DNA of 64,000 nucleotides, from contig NC_092520.1 of NCBI RefSeq assembly GCF_037038585.1, positions 148,923,104 through 148,987,103 of the forward strand, read 5' to 3'. Source of the stretch: Patagioenas fasciata. Lineage: Eukaryota; Chordata; Aves; Columbiformes; Columbidae. The notes under the pieces are model-generated. The model searched no databases, had not been told where the DNA came from, and worked only from the letters and a program-made list of their open reading frames with translations. Position numbers and translations under genes: made by a program. Shown in pieces: positions 50,117 to 60,800 of this stretch; position 1 is the first letter of the stretch; each line of letters starts with the position of its first letter.

Positions 50117-53100
50117 GGGTACAGCCAGCCAGAGATTCATGCTTGTGAGATGCCAGGAGATTTTCTGCTACACAGAGACTTGAGCCATTAGCGATTCAGG
50201 ATCCTGCAGCCGAGTCGCTGGATAAGAAAGCAAATCAAATTCAATAAGAAGAAAATGTGCTTGTGTAAGAACTCAGAAACCTGCAAAAGAAGGACCCAGA
50301 TGTTTGAGAAAGGTTTTAAAAGACAAATAGGAAGCTACTTGAGTAGGGCTGAAAACCATAGCAAATGTGCTCTAACAGAGAAATACAACATAACAGAAGA
50401 ATATTTTCATGGAGACCTGCAGCATCGAAGGGCTCTCCAGGGCTGCACTGGAAGGACAGGGTCGCTGAGCAATTTATAGCTACTTTGGAAGCAAAGAAGG
50501 ACCTGACTACCTGGGCAGTGCCAGAGAAGCAGGGGAAGGCATCTCCCAGTATCACGGCATTAATCCCTGTGCAGAGCAGCAAGCACGTGTAGTTCTACGG
50601 TTCCTATTTGTAATAAACTCTTCCCACCACAGAACTCTGCTTACATTTAGCAACACAAAACACTTTTTCCCACAACCTACCAGAACTAAATAATAAAGGT
50701 CTGCTTTGGAAACGGACATGGTTTCGAATGGGGAAATAGACTGGGCAGCTTTTTATCAGCATTTCTGCGAATGGTGAAGGTGGGATTATCTCCCTTTCCT
50801 ACAGGCAGATGTTAGGACACTGAGAAATTGCCACAGATGCTACTAACTTTGAGTGCATGCTTTATTCTCCAGAATACTTTGTATGCAAAGGACTATACTA
50901 TGCTCAAAGCATCCCCTCTGTTTATGCTAGTTGCAGCTGTGAATGCTCTGTATTTACAGTCAGATCCTAAGCCATCTAGAAAATGCAGATCATATCCATA
51001 TAGTTATTCAGAAGTTTGTAGCCAAGATAGGGATAAATTTAGCTTAAAGGTCAGCGTTCACTTGCATTATCCACAAACGCGCCTTTTCCTTCAGTTAATT
51101 TTCCTCATTCACTGTAAGCCTTCTAAATGCTGCAAAAATTAGGTAGGGATCCTGCACTCAGTGACTGTTTTAATGCACAATTCAGTTTTGTTCTACAGAG
51201 GGGAGGTTGTTTTTTGTTTTGTTTTTGTTTATGGAAAAACCACATTAAATGTGTTACTTTAAGGATTTATCAAAATGCCAACAGATAGACACAACATGAA
51301 GTGGATCAATGTTGGTTCAGGAAAATTTTCTTCTACTATTTTCTAACTTTTAAGTGCCTAATTTTACAAACTTGCTAATATTTTGACGTCACATTTCCCA
51401 GGCTTCCCCAACAGTCTTATGACTGAGACTAGTCTTCTGTCCCATATATTATCTTTCTCCCTTCTGTCTCTTCTGCATCTGAGTGAAGCATCTTCTTGCC
51501 TGTGTAGTCAGTAGCAGAAACCCAAAAAATGTAAGAGCATGATTCCCTTCCTAAAAATTAGGCTGGTCCTCACAGCAGTCATCCAAAGCCTTACAGTCTG
51601 CATGATCTCTGCACATCAACTCTAGAGAGTTTAACTGTTAAAAAACCTAACCAGCACAGGGGTGAGCTGCAACTTCCAAGACTTCTGATAAAGTCAAAAA
51701 AGAAATGCTCTGACACAAATAACAAACTTGCTTTCATGTGCCAGTCCCTAATGTAAAGCCTTTAAGGGAAAATGCTTCCTTTAACCTCACCCTTGGAAAC
51801 AAGTGGATTTCTTTTGACTTTTTCATTCACACACACAAAAAGAAATCCCATGTTAATGCCTGCTCTGCAATGTTTCCCCTTGTGCAGCTGAGGTTTGATG
51901 AAGTCCTGAGTGAGGACAGAGAAACTTACAGAAGCAGGTGATGCTGCTTGTGCTACTTAGACCTGAACACCTTTCCCCTTCTCAGCTGGCCCCTCTTATT
52001 ACTAATGTTGCCCAGCACTTCCCAATTTATTTGTTTAAATTGCTTTTGCTTTAACAGCTTTTTCAGTTCTAGATGAAATCTTCTGTTCTAGGTCTCTGCC
52101 TCAAACTGCGTTGAGACTCACTGGATTAGCCATTTTTTTCAAGAACGGGACTAAAATCCAAGCAATTCAAAGGGTACTTTCTGCACTTTCACGGAAATTC
52201 CAGAAACCCACAGCCTAGGAACAGGAATTTCAACTTTGCTGTCAAGGAGTGGCTTTTGTGCAATATGCATACATGCAGGCAGCTGGCACATACTCCACAG
52301 AGAACTCTTTCAGCTGAACTGGTAAAGTCTCCAAAGATGCTTCTGCCAGGGAGCATAACACCGTTCCCTCACAGATCTTAAAGGTGTTAACACAGGCTTT
52401 AATTAAACATATTCTGTTTGGCCTGGAGCTACCTAGGTGAAATTTGACTAAGCTTGTAATGGCTGCTCCCAGGCAGAGTAACTGTTGCTGCTTACTTTCG
52501 TGGCTCCCTTTCCTCTTTCCCTTGAAAATGATGGAAGAATAAAATGTCTGATGAAAATGTAGAAAGCGCGGGGGAAAAAGCTTCAAAATTAGAGGAATGG
52601 AGGCAATAAAATAAAGAATTCTGGCAAGGTGAGCACTGAGGAGATTAAAACTGGCTGGGAACTGGAAAGGGTGCCTGGCACTGGCTGCGCAAGAAAAGCA
52701 GGAATATGAACCAGTTTGCTAGACAGGATTGAACACGGTGGTGAGACGGAGGGAGAAAAAGTTCATACACAAGAAAACTGAAACTAGGATCCTGCGATGA
52801 GAACATAGAAGACAAGGAGCTGGAGCGTAAAGGGAGAATTATATCTTTAAGAAGCATTTGCAAAAGTTAGTTAGAGATCACTGCAGTGTGCAGCAGCTTA
52901 TGTAAGACAATACCAGACACTGGGTGAAGCACCCTTTCACCATACTCCTTGGTTTCAAATTCTGAACAGCAGACATGTAGCCACAGGGTATGCATGTTAA
53001 TAAACTCCTTGCAGCATAGCATAGCCTTGTAGCAACCTGTTTCCTAAGATCCTCCAGGTTCTTCCAATAAACTGGGTGTAATTCTGACTAATATTCCTCT

Positions 53101-54040
53101 TTGTGAGAGCTAATGTACTCATCCCTTGTTGGTGCCAGAATTCCTCAGCCTTCCTTTTCTGAGAGATGTTCCACGACTGACACTATAATCTTTTCAACAC
53201 ATTTACCGTATGTCTCTCTCCCCTGAAGTTAACAAGCAGCTGATCTTATTCGGCACATCCATTTACCTTCTGGTGTTTCACAATACAGCAATAAAAGGGA
53301 TGGCAGGGAATGACGATGGGAGCGTGGTCTCAGTTGTCATCACAGCTGGCTGGGGGCTGGCCTGCTGTAGCTGGAGGGAGGCAGGGGGACAGCGGGTGCC
53401 ACTGAGATGGGGAAGGGGTTTGGTAGGCTGGTCAGGTGTAGAGAAACTAGAAGTGGTTGGGCAAAAGGGCTGGAATTGTGTGTGAAGGAGCTTGTGACTT
53501 AGACAGCATGCACATCTGGGCAGAAAGACCAAGCCTGGCATTCAGGAGTGGAAATAGGAACACAAGAAAAATGAGAGTGGGATAAACTGCTGGCACTGGA
53601 AAAAAAAAAAAAACAGGGCAGTCCCATTTGGAGGGGATAAGCACAATCAGTCAAACATGAAAAAATGAACTTTGTGGTTTTTTTTCAGCCATCAAAGTGC
53701 AAACTCCTTTTGCTTCTGGAGCAAAAGGCACAGATCCCCAGGTTGGGAATGCCAAGTACCTAGGACTCCGTGCCTGTGATTGATGTGTGGCTGGACTATG
53801 AAAACACATCTCCTTAAAGATATCCCACAATGGATCTGCAAAATGGCATTTAACTAATTCGTTTAGGCTGTGTTTAGTCCCAGCATTTCCTAACTTTGAT
53901 GCTTTTGATCTTGCCACATTAATAACACTCTGTAAAGCACTCTTGAGACCACACGTATGCTATAAATGCACATAGCATCAGTCTCAAATAATTATTCTGT
54001 GTTTGTTTCAAAATGAAGTTCAAATATCCTTTGATATTAA
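50117..54040. other. Intergenic, no gene seen
   Basis: No supported gene. It contains a T-rich run near 51,210-51,230 and a 14-base A run at 53,600-53,613. ORFs up to 114 codons are unremarkable. Confidence 0.5.
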
Positions 54041-54240
54041 ATATGGATTTGGCTTCTATGAAACTTCCTTTCATTTTTTTCCTCCTTTATACAATTTCAT
54101 AATTGTAAAAGCGCACTAAAAAGCACTTTGGAAACTGTAATTACAATTTATAGAATAGTCCCAGGTGTCTGCACATTAATTATGACTTATTAATAATATA
54201 TGCATTAATTGATCATTCATTTTATAATTACTTTGCAAGG
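54041..54240. promoter_or_regulatory. TAAT-rich candidate regulatory block
   Basis: An AT-rich stretch with many homeodomain-type cores in about 100 bp: GTAATTAC near 54,137, CATTAATTATG near 54,175, TTATTAATAAT near 54,189, GCATTAATTGATCATT near 54,202 and ATAATTAC near 54,224. It looks like a conserved non-coding element upstream of CAPRIN2. This is pattern-based inference only. Confidence 0.3.
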
Positions 54241-54599
54241 ATCTAGCCCATCAGTGGTAGCTTTGAACAAAACCACACAAAGAATAGAAATCTACTGGAA
54301 GGTCTTCTCGGTGCATGTCGCTGACCCTAGACACAAGCCGTGTCTTAATCATTAGCATTTCTTCTCAGACACGAAAACCCGCCTCATAAAGTGACCTTAT
54401 TATAGGAGCTAAAAAAGTATTTTGAGACTTGTGATTAAACCAGGAGAAGTGGGAGACTGTGGATGCCACAGGTGGTTCCATATGGTTGAATCCGATTCTG
54501 TGATACTCTGTGAATCCTCATTATTGTTTGAATCACTTATCATTTGCCTGGGTTTACTTTAAATGCAAACTTTCTTTTCTCTGAGCTCTTCCTATCCCC

Positions 54600-54635
54600 T
54601 GAGCGTCTCTTCCAACCAAAATGATTCTCTGATTT
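54600..54635 (+). mobile_element. Isolated CR1 tail fragment
   Basis: GCGTCTCTTCCAACCAAAA followed by TGATTCTCTGATT is the terminal part of the same CR1 tail seen at 35,365-35,402, with nothing of the body retained. A weaker tail-like stretch (GATTCTGTGATACTCTGTG) lies at 54,494-54,512. Confidence 0.75.
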
Positions 54636-55504
54636 GATACTGTGTACAACATAAGCACCTTTTGTTTTCTGTAAAACCTGCCTTTGCAGTCTTTCATTAC
54701 TGACTCATTTTTGTCTCTTTCACATTATCTCTGTTTTCGTAACTTTCACAACTTTCAGAATCTCTCCAAACTCGCTGTATTATTTATTGCTTTTTGAGGT
54801 AATGGCCACAAAAAGAAATCATCATTCCAGCTTAGTCCTCTGGTGTTTGGAAGGTCTGTTTTCTCTAGTCTTCCAACCTTCAATACCTCGCGTGGCGCCT
54901 AAGCCATCAGTAGAGGTTAACAAAAGTTTGTGATTATTTCACTGTGTATGTTCAATAGGTAAGTGTTTTTACTAGCTGTCATGTGTTTACATGACAGAGT
55001 TGCATCTATAGAGGACATACACATCTTTTGTTACATAAGATGATGCACAGCCCTGCCAGTCTCCTCAAGGGGCCCTGTACTGGCCTGGAGGAACCCTTCT
55101 GCTGGTTCAAACAGGCACAGATCAACATTTGTCGCTGCCCTGCCAGCCACCCAACCCACACTAGTGAGAGGGTGTCTTGTGAGCAGGTAGAGGCTGGGTT
55201 CCCCCTGCACCGGGGCAAGGAGGCTTTTTTCTCAGGGCTGCCTGCAGCGAGAAGCCAGCCTGCCCTGGGCCTGCTGTTTTGAGCAGCTGCCATGATACAC
55301 ACCACTAGTCATGGCTTCACTGAAGGCCTGTGCAGAACTCTCCCTTACTGAAAGAGCCGGGTACGGGGCGGTACCACACCACATGTCCCTTCCATATGAA
55401 GCTGGTGTCAGGCTGCGCCCTCCCTGGACACCCTGTTCCCCTCCTCCTACCACAACCGCTGCTCAGGTCTCTTGCCCATGCCAGGCTCTGGCAGAGCCCC
55501 TCTC

Positions 55505-55902
55505 ACAGAATCACCGAATGTTATGTATTGGAAGGGACCTTGAAAGATCATCCAGTCCAATCCCCCTGATGGAGCAGGAACACCTATATGAGGCTACACA
55601 GGAATGTATCCAAGTGGGTTTTGAATGTCTCCAGAGAAGGAGACTCTACAACCTCCCTGGGCAGCCTGTTCCAGTGCTCTGTTACCCTTACTGAGAAGAG
55701 TTTTATTCTCAAATTTAAGTGGAACCTCTTGTGTTCCAATTTATACCCATTGCCCGTCACCGAGAAGAGCCTGGCTCCATCCTCGTGACACTCACCTTTT
55801 ACATAAACATTAATGAAGTCACCCCTCAGTCTCCTCTTTTGCAAGCTAAAGAGACCCAGCTCCCTCAGCCTTTCCTCATAGGGGAGATGCTCCACTCCCT
55901 TC
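55505..55902 (-). mobile_element. CR1 LINE 3' fragment, antisense
   Basis: It starts CACAGAATCACCGAATG and includes TTGGAAGGGACC, GATCATCCAGTCCAATCC and CCTGGGCAGCCTGTTCC. On the minus strand an open frame gives [33 protein letters not shown] and [18 protein letters not shown], the C-terminus of CR1 ORF2. It is 5'-truncated. Confidence 0.95.
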
Positions 55903-56089
55903 ATAATTCATTAGATTGTTGTGTGAACTGAGATTTTCTGCATAAAATTCTTCCCTTTCTTGATCTTGGAAACAGGAAGAGCAGAAAGCAGTTATTTGCT
56001 ATGTATTTACTGATTATATACAACTATTGGTTGAGATGCAAGTTTTCTGCAGCTGAATACAACGTGCGCTAGAGCTCGACGCCTCATCA

Positions 56090-56830
56090 CCATAACCCAG
56101 GGAACCCAGGGCCGCACCCCGCGGGGGCAGCCTGACCTTCACATGGACCCGCCCCGCCCCTTCACACCCGCTAGCGGGTAACGGCTCCCGCCCCGCCCCA
56201 CGTGCGGCGCGGCGGCGCGGGGCGGGAAGGCGGTAGGAGGCAGGTGAGGCGGTGCCGGCCGCCGGGGGGCGGGCAGTGACCTCCGCGGTGGGCCCCGCCC
56301 CGCCCTTCCGCCACCGCTATATCAGGAGGGGGGCGGGCGCCAGGGCGGGCCTGAGCGTGTGCGGGCACCGAGGTGAGCGGGGAGGCGGGAGCTGGGTGAT
56401 GTGGGGATGGGCTGGGGGTGATTCCTCCCGGCTGTAGCTCGGCGGCCACCGCAGCGGCAACGCGAACGGGCGCGGGAGGTGTCGGAGGAGGTGACTCCTC
56501 GGGCAGGAGGGAGCTGCTGATGCTCTTTTTTTTCTCCCCTCGCTCCTCCGCCGTGCTCAGGGAGCGGCGGGGGGTCGGCGGCGCCGTGGCCTCCTCGGGA
56601 GATGCTACCTCGCCGTCCCTGGCAACGGCGTGATGAAGGGCCGAGCCCGGGCCTCGGAGCCGGCGGGGCGGGTGCGGAGGCAGCTCTGTGCCCGCTGGCG
56701 GGGCCCGCGGCGGGGGCTGAGCGGGCGTCCCGGGGAAATGCGGGTTTTCTCCTCCTCGGCCCCTTTCCTCGCTCGGTGCGGGTGGCTGGTGCCCGCGAGG
56801 CTGCTGTGCCGCAGGGCAGGGAGGCAGAAA
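56090..56830. promoter_or_regulatory. CAPRIN2: CAPRIN2 CpG-island promoter
   Basis: A CpG-rich block with repeated CCGCCCC boxes, an E-box CACGTG at 56,199-56,204 and a TATATC element at about 56,318. It sits directly upstream of the likely first exon and donor at 56,373. It runs on through the start of intron 1. Confidence 0.8.
56345..56372 (+). other. CAPRIN2: Likely CAPRIN2 exon 1 (5'UTR)
   Basis: GC-rich sequence ends at a consensus donor, CACCGAG|GTGAGC, with GT at 56,373. The start is set only by distance from the TATATC element, so the exon may be longer or another donor may be used (for example GGAGGAG|GTGACTCC near 56,490). Confidence 0.45.
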
Positions 56831-57609
56831 TGTGGTGTCATTGCTTTCCAGGAGCAGGTGTGGGGAGTTGGAGATGAGGGTAGCGGGGCATCCCTGATAG
56901 AAATTCTCTGCTCAAGGTTAAAGCCCAGCCCCTCCCATCAAGGCTGGTGTCTTGCCGTGGCACAGGCACATCTTTTGGATGGGCGTAGGCAGAGACCAGT
57001 TCCTCGTGAAGAATGATGCTGTTGTAACTTAGCGTGCTGCTTGCTTTATTAAGCTTTTTTTTTTGCTTCAGTTGAAATGTGTTTAATTTTGTAATTCTTG
57101 CTTGGACTGCCGCAAAGCTCGTGAGGGGCTAAAACTGATCGAATGGGGGTAGGAAGAAGAGGGGCTGTACCTTCAGGCATGCCTCTTCCACATCTTGATT
57201 CAGGCTGCAGCATGGATGTGAGGCTGGCAGCATGATTTGCAATTGCTTGCTTGCAGTTTTTTCCCTTGTGGGTGATGTGTGCAGGAAACCCGCCTAGTTT
57301 TATATGGACACTATATTGGGTTTCTGGAATCATCCCCTGTGCTGTCTGATTCTGCCTATGTAAAGGATTTCTGGTGTCTGGATGGGTGGGGAGACTCAAA
57401 CAATACAAAGTTTGCCTTGCTTTGAAATTCCTGCTACAGATATTCCTAAAGGGGGAGGGAGAAGAGTGAGAGACTGTGATGAATTCTTATTGAGGCGCAA
57501 TTTTGTGGCTGTATTTTCTGAAGGTGTGATAAGATGTAACTTAAAAAACCAAAAGGGGGGGAGAGAGGGTAGGGTGAGAGAGATTTAAATAAAATGAGTT
57601 TCTTTGCAG

Positions 57610-57872
57610 CTCCATCCATTTCAATGGTGCAGCTTTCCCAAGCCCCTTTCTGTCGCCCATCATCACCTTCAGGCTGGTCAGAGGAGGGCAAGGACAAGAG
57701 CATGAAGGCGGCCAAGCAGCAGGTGAACCCGTCTGGGGAGAGCCAACCTCCCTCCAGCCCCCTGCAGTCTGCGCTGAACTCGGCAGCCTCTCCTTCCCAG
57801 GCATATGAGACTTACATAGATAATGGGCTTATCTGCCTCAAACACAAGATCAGGAACATTGAGAAAAAGAAG
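57610..57872 (+). CDS. CAPRIN2: CAPRIN2 first coding exon seen (residues 1-83)
   Basis: The acceptor TTTCTTTGCAG ends at 57,609 and the donor is AAGAAG|GTAACT at 57,873. I start translation at the ATG at 57,624. The frame is also open between the acceptor and this ATG (APSIS before MVQL). That resembles the longer human isoform I recall, so an upstream coding exon is possible. The exon covers a Ser/Pro-rich linker and the start of the caprin coiled-coil. Confidence 0.95.
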
Positions 57873-60800
57873 GTAACTTGTTTTTTCTTTGTTATAGAAC
57901 ACATTTAAACTGCTAATTGTAAGACTCACTGCCTATTTTATAGTAGCTGGAATGAAATTGTCTATGTACATAGATGATAATAATGGATTTTTTTTAAATA
58001 GCCTGTGAAAGAACCGAATTGTGGATTTGCTAGTGGCTTTTTATTACCATTTATTACCCCTGAGTAGTAAAGAATGGTGTCCTTTACTCTGTTCTGAAAT
58101 TGCGTTTGACATTGTGTGAGCATAACATTATAGCTTTGGAGAATCAGGATTGCAGCTGACTGTAAACCTGCTCTCAGCTGCTGGCTTTACAGTGCATGTC
58201 CAGTAGTTAGCAAAAGTAACTGAACATTGATCAAAACTGGGGATGCTTCTCTAATAGACTGCATCAGTTCAGAACTATTATAACTTGAAACTGATTTCTT
58301 GCAGAAATCTTCATATTTCTTCTATCGATTAAATGCATCTAATATTAGGGTGTAGAGGTGTATGTAAAATTGGAAATTAGAACAGTTTCCTATGACTCAT
58401 GGAAACGTCAAATTCTACTAAGTATGTATTGCCCTTCAATTTGTATAAATTTTTGACTTCTGTATTTTAAATGTAGTTGAATGTTATTCACTAAAAAGCA
58501 TTTATACAGAAAGCCTCCAAAGCCAGCTCTCTTGCTTTGAACTGTGCTTTTCTGAGGGGGGCAGAATAATGTTAATAATAAAAAGAACTGAGATAATGAC
58601 ATGTGTAAAATATTGTGGCTATAGCTGCCCAGGCTTTTGCATTCCAAGATTTTTCAGTTGATTGGCAGGTGACTGAAGGTGATGTACCTGGTTTTTAACT
58701 GGGAAAATGCTATTTTCCCAAAAAAGTAAGCTGTTTCTGGACTGGATCAGGATTATAAGTAAAACAATTATATGAATATGTTGTGCTTCTCTGAATGTGT
58801 GAAAAGCTTTGTGTTATGTCTTGGGGTGAGGAGAGCGAGTAGATCAGGCTTTTAGCCATGTGGCTAGGGGACTTGACCTTCCTGCAGCAGATGCAGTATT
58901 ACTGCTGTCTCATGTCATGCATCATGCTGTAATTTTGAAGGATGTGAGATAAGCATGTTTTCTTTGTGTAATTAACCAACAGTCTCTTGTATTCTAATTC
59001 TGTCAAAGAATATTACTGCTGTGAATTTCTCAAGTATCTTTGACTTTCACATGAATGACAGTATGGTCTCATGAGCAAATGAAAGTGGGACTTACTAGAG
59101 TGAGTAGAAAGTATTCCTAGTCAAAGGTTCTGTGTCAGTAAAATGCTATGTGGGTAGATACACAAAACATAGTTTTCAGCTTCATGGCAGTGAACTCCCC
59201 TTTCTTATCCCTATGTATATACAGCAGCTTGTAATACCTACTAGTTTAGTGTAGTTTTAAAGACTGAGTGTATTGGAAATTAATCTTATTTCTTCACTAA
59301 AGACATTAGTCCACTTTCTTAGGAAATGGCACTATAAAATCTTGATGACATAACTGAAGCCAAATTTTGAAAGACATGCTCTGGAAAAATAGGCATGATT
59401 ATTCAAGGATAACATAACTAAATTCTAGTACTGACTTGGAAAAGCTGAAAAAGCTTAACTTAAAATAAGGACGCTGGATCTTTTTGGAGCTCCTTAAAGA
59501 TCTAGGTTCAGTGCATTAGTACTTCTTAAATGAAACAAAGGTAGTGAGTAAGGAATGAAAGATAGGTAAGTAGGCAGTCCTGAAGACTGAGATTGCCGAA
59601 TCAGTGGCATAGCAAAACCTTCTTTGTTCCTTTCTCCTGAAAATGAAAGGAAGTATTAAAATTCCTATTCTGTTGCAGTGTGCAGGTGACTTAAAATACA
59701 GAAAGAATATGTAACTTCACTCTTACCCCATATTCCACGTTAGACAGAAATCAATATAAAACCTTTACTTTGGATTTTCCTACAGCTCAAACTAGAAGAC
59801 TACAAAGATCGACTGAAGAAGGGAGAAGCCCTCAATCAAGACCAGTTGGTAAGTTTGCTTTGTGCAGGAGTGGGTGTCTTTGAAAACTTCAGATGTGTCA
59901 GAGGAGGTAGGTTGCTGAAAGATGTGGTGGTGTAGTTTTACAGAAGTAGTGTCTGAAGGCTTGCAATGGTATTATTCACAGAACCAAATGGATAAAAATT
60001 GTTGCTAGTTAAGCTGAACAGTGAGCCCATAAACTTGGAAGTCTCCTACTTCAACCTTTGTGTTGTGTACTGAAGTAATAGAAGGTCTTTGTTTATCTTT
60101 GCTCTATAGACTTTCAGCTTCACCTTTATTTCTTGATGAGTTGTCTGTAGGCACCTCATCTATATGGCATTGTGGTGTCAGAAGCTAAACCTCAAGTCTT
60201 CTTGGGTAGCTAATTAATCCTCATGACTTCTTCATTACCAGTTGTTACTTGAAATAGGCTGTTGGCTGAATGGTGCTGTTGGTTACAAGTAGCAGTTGAA
60301 GTACAACTGACAAACAGTCCCTGATGGTAGAAGGGAAGATTCTGGTCTAACTTGCGTGGTATCTAAAGGCTTCCCTAATACAAGAATCTAGTTACTGACT
60401 TAGTTTAGAATACTTTAATACCTGTCCTAGTGCTGCTGTTAGATAGCTGGGAGTTGCCAACACTCTCACATGCTCTTAGAACAGTATGTCTGTTTTGTAC
60501 CGAGAGCTGCTAGAGTTTGGAATGCCAGGATGTGAGATCACCAATCAACAAATGTTATCCGCTTGGTGGAGCTAGCTTAAAGTTGCCTGATGTTAAAAAA
60601 GTGGTTCTGGATTTTTTTCTGTCTTGGACCAGAATGGATTCTAGAATTGAAGCAGAGTCTGAGTAGCAGTGTCACATAATCCAAAGGGTTTACTGCGCTA
60701 GTCATCTAGGAATCACATTTTTAAAATGTACTTCATGGACATGCTAAAGAACAATTGTGTGGTAAAGGGCACTTGACACTTGAGTGGTAGTGCTGATTGT

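Noticed and set aside
55588-55931. Plus-strand ORFs over the CR1 at 55.5 kb
   Set aside because: Shadow frames of the minus-strand CR1 ORF2 fragment.
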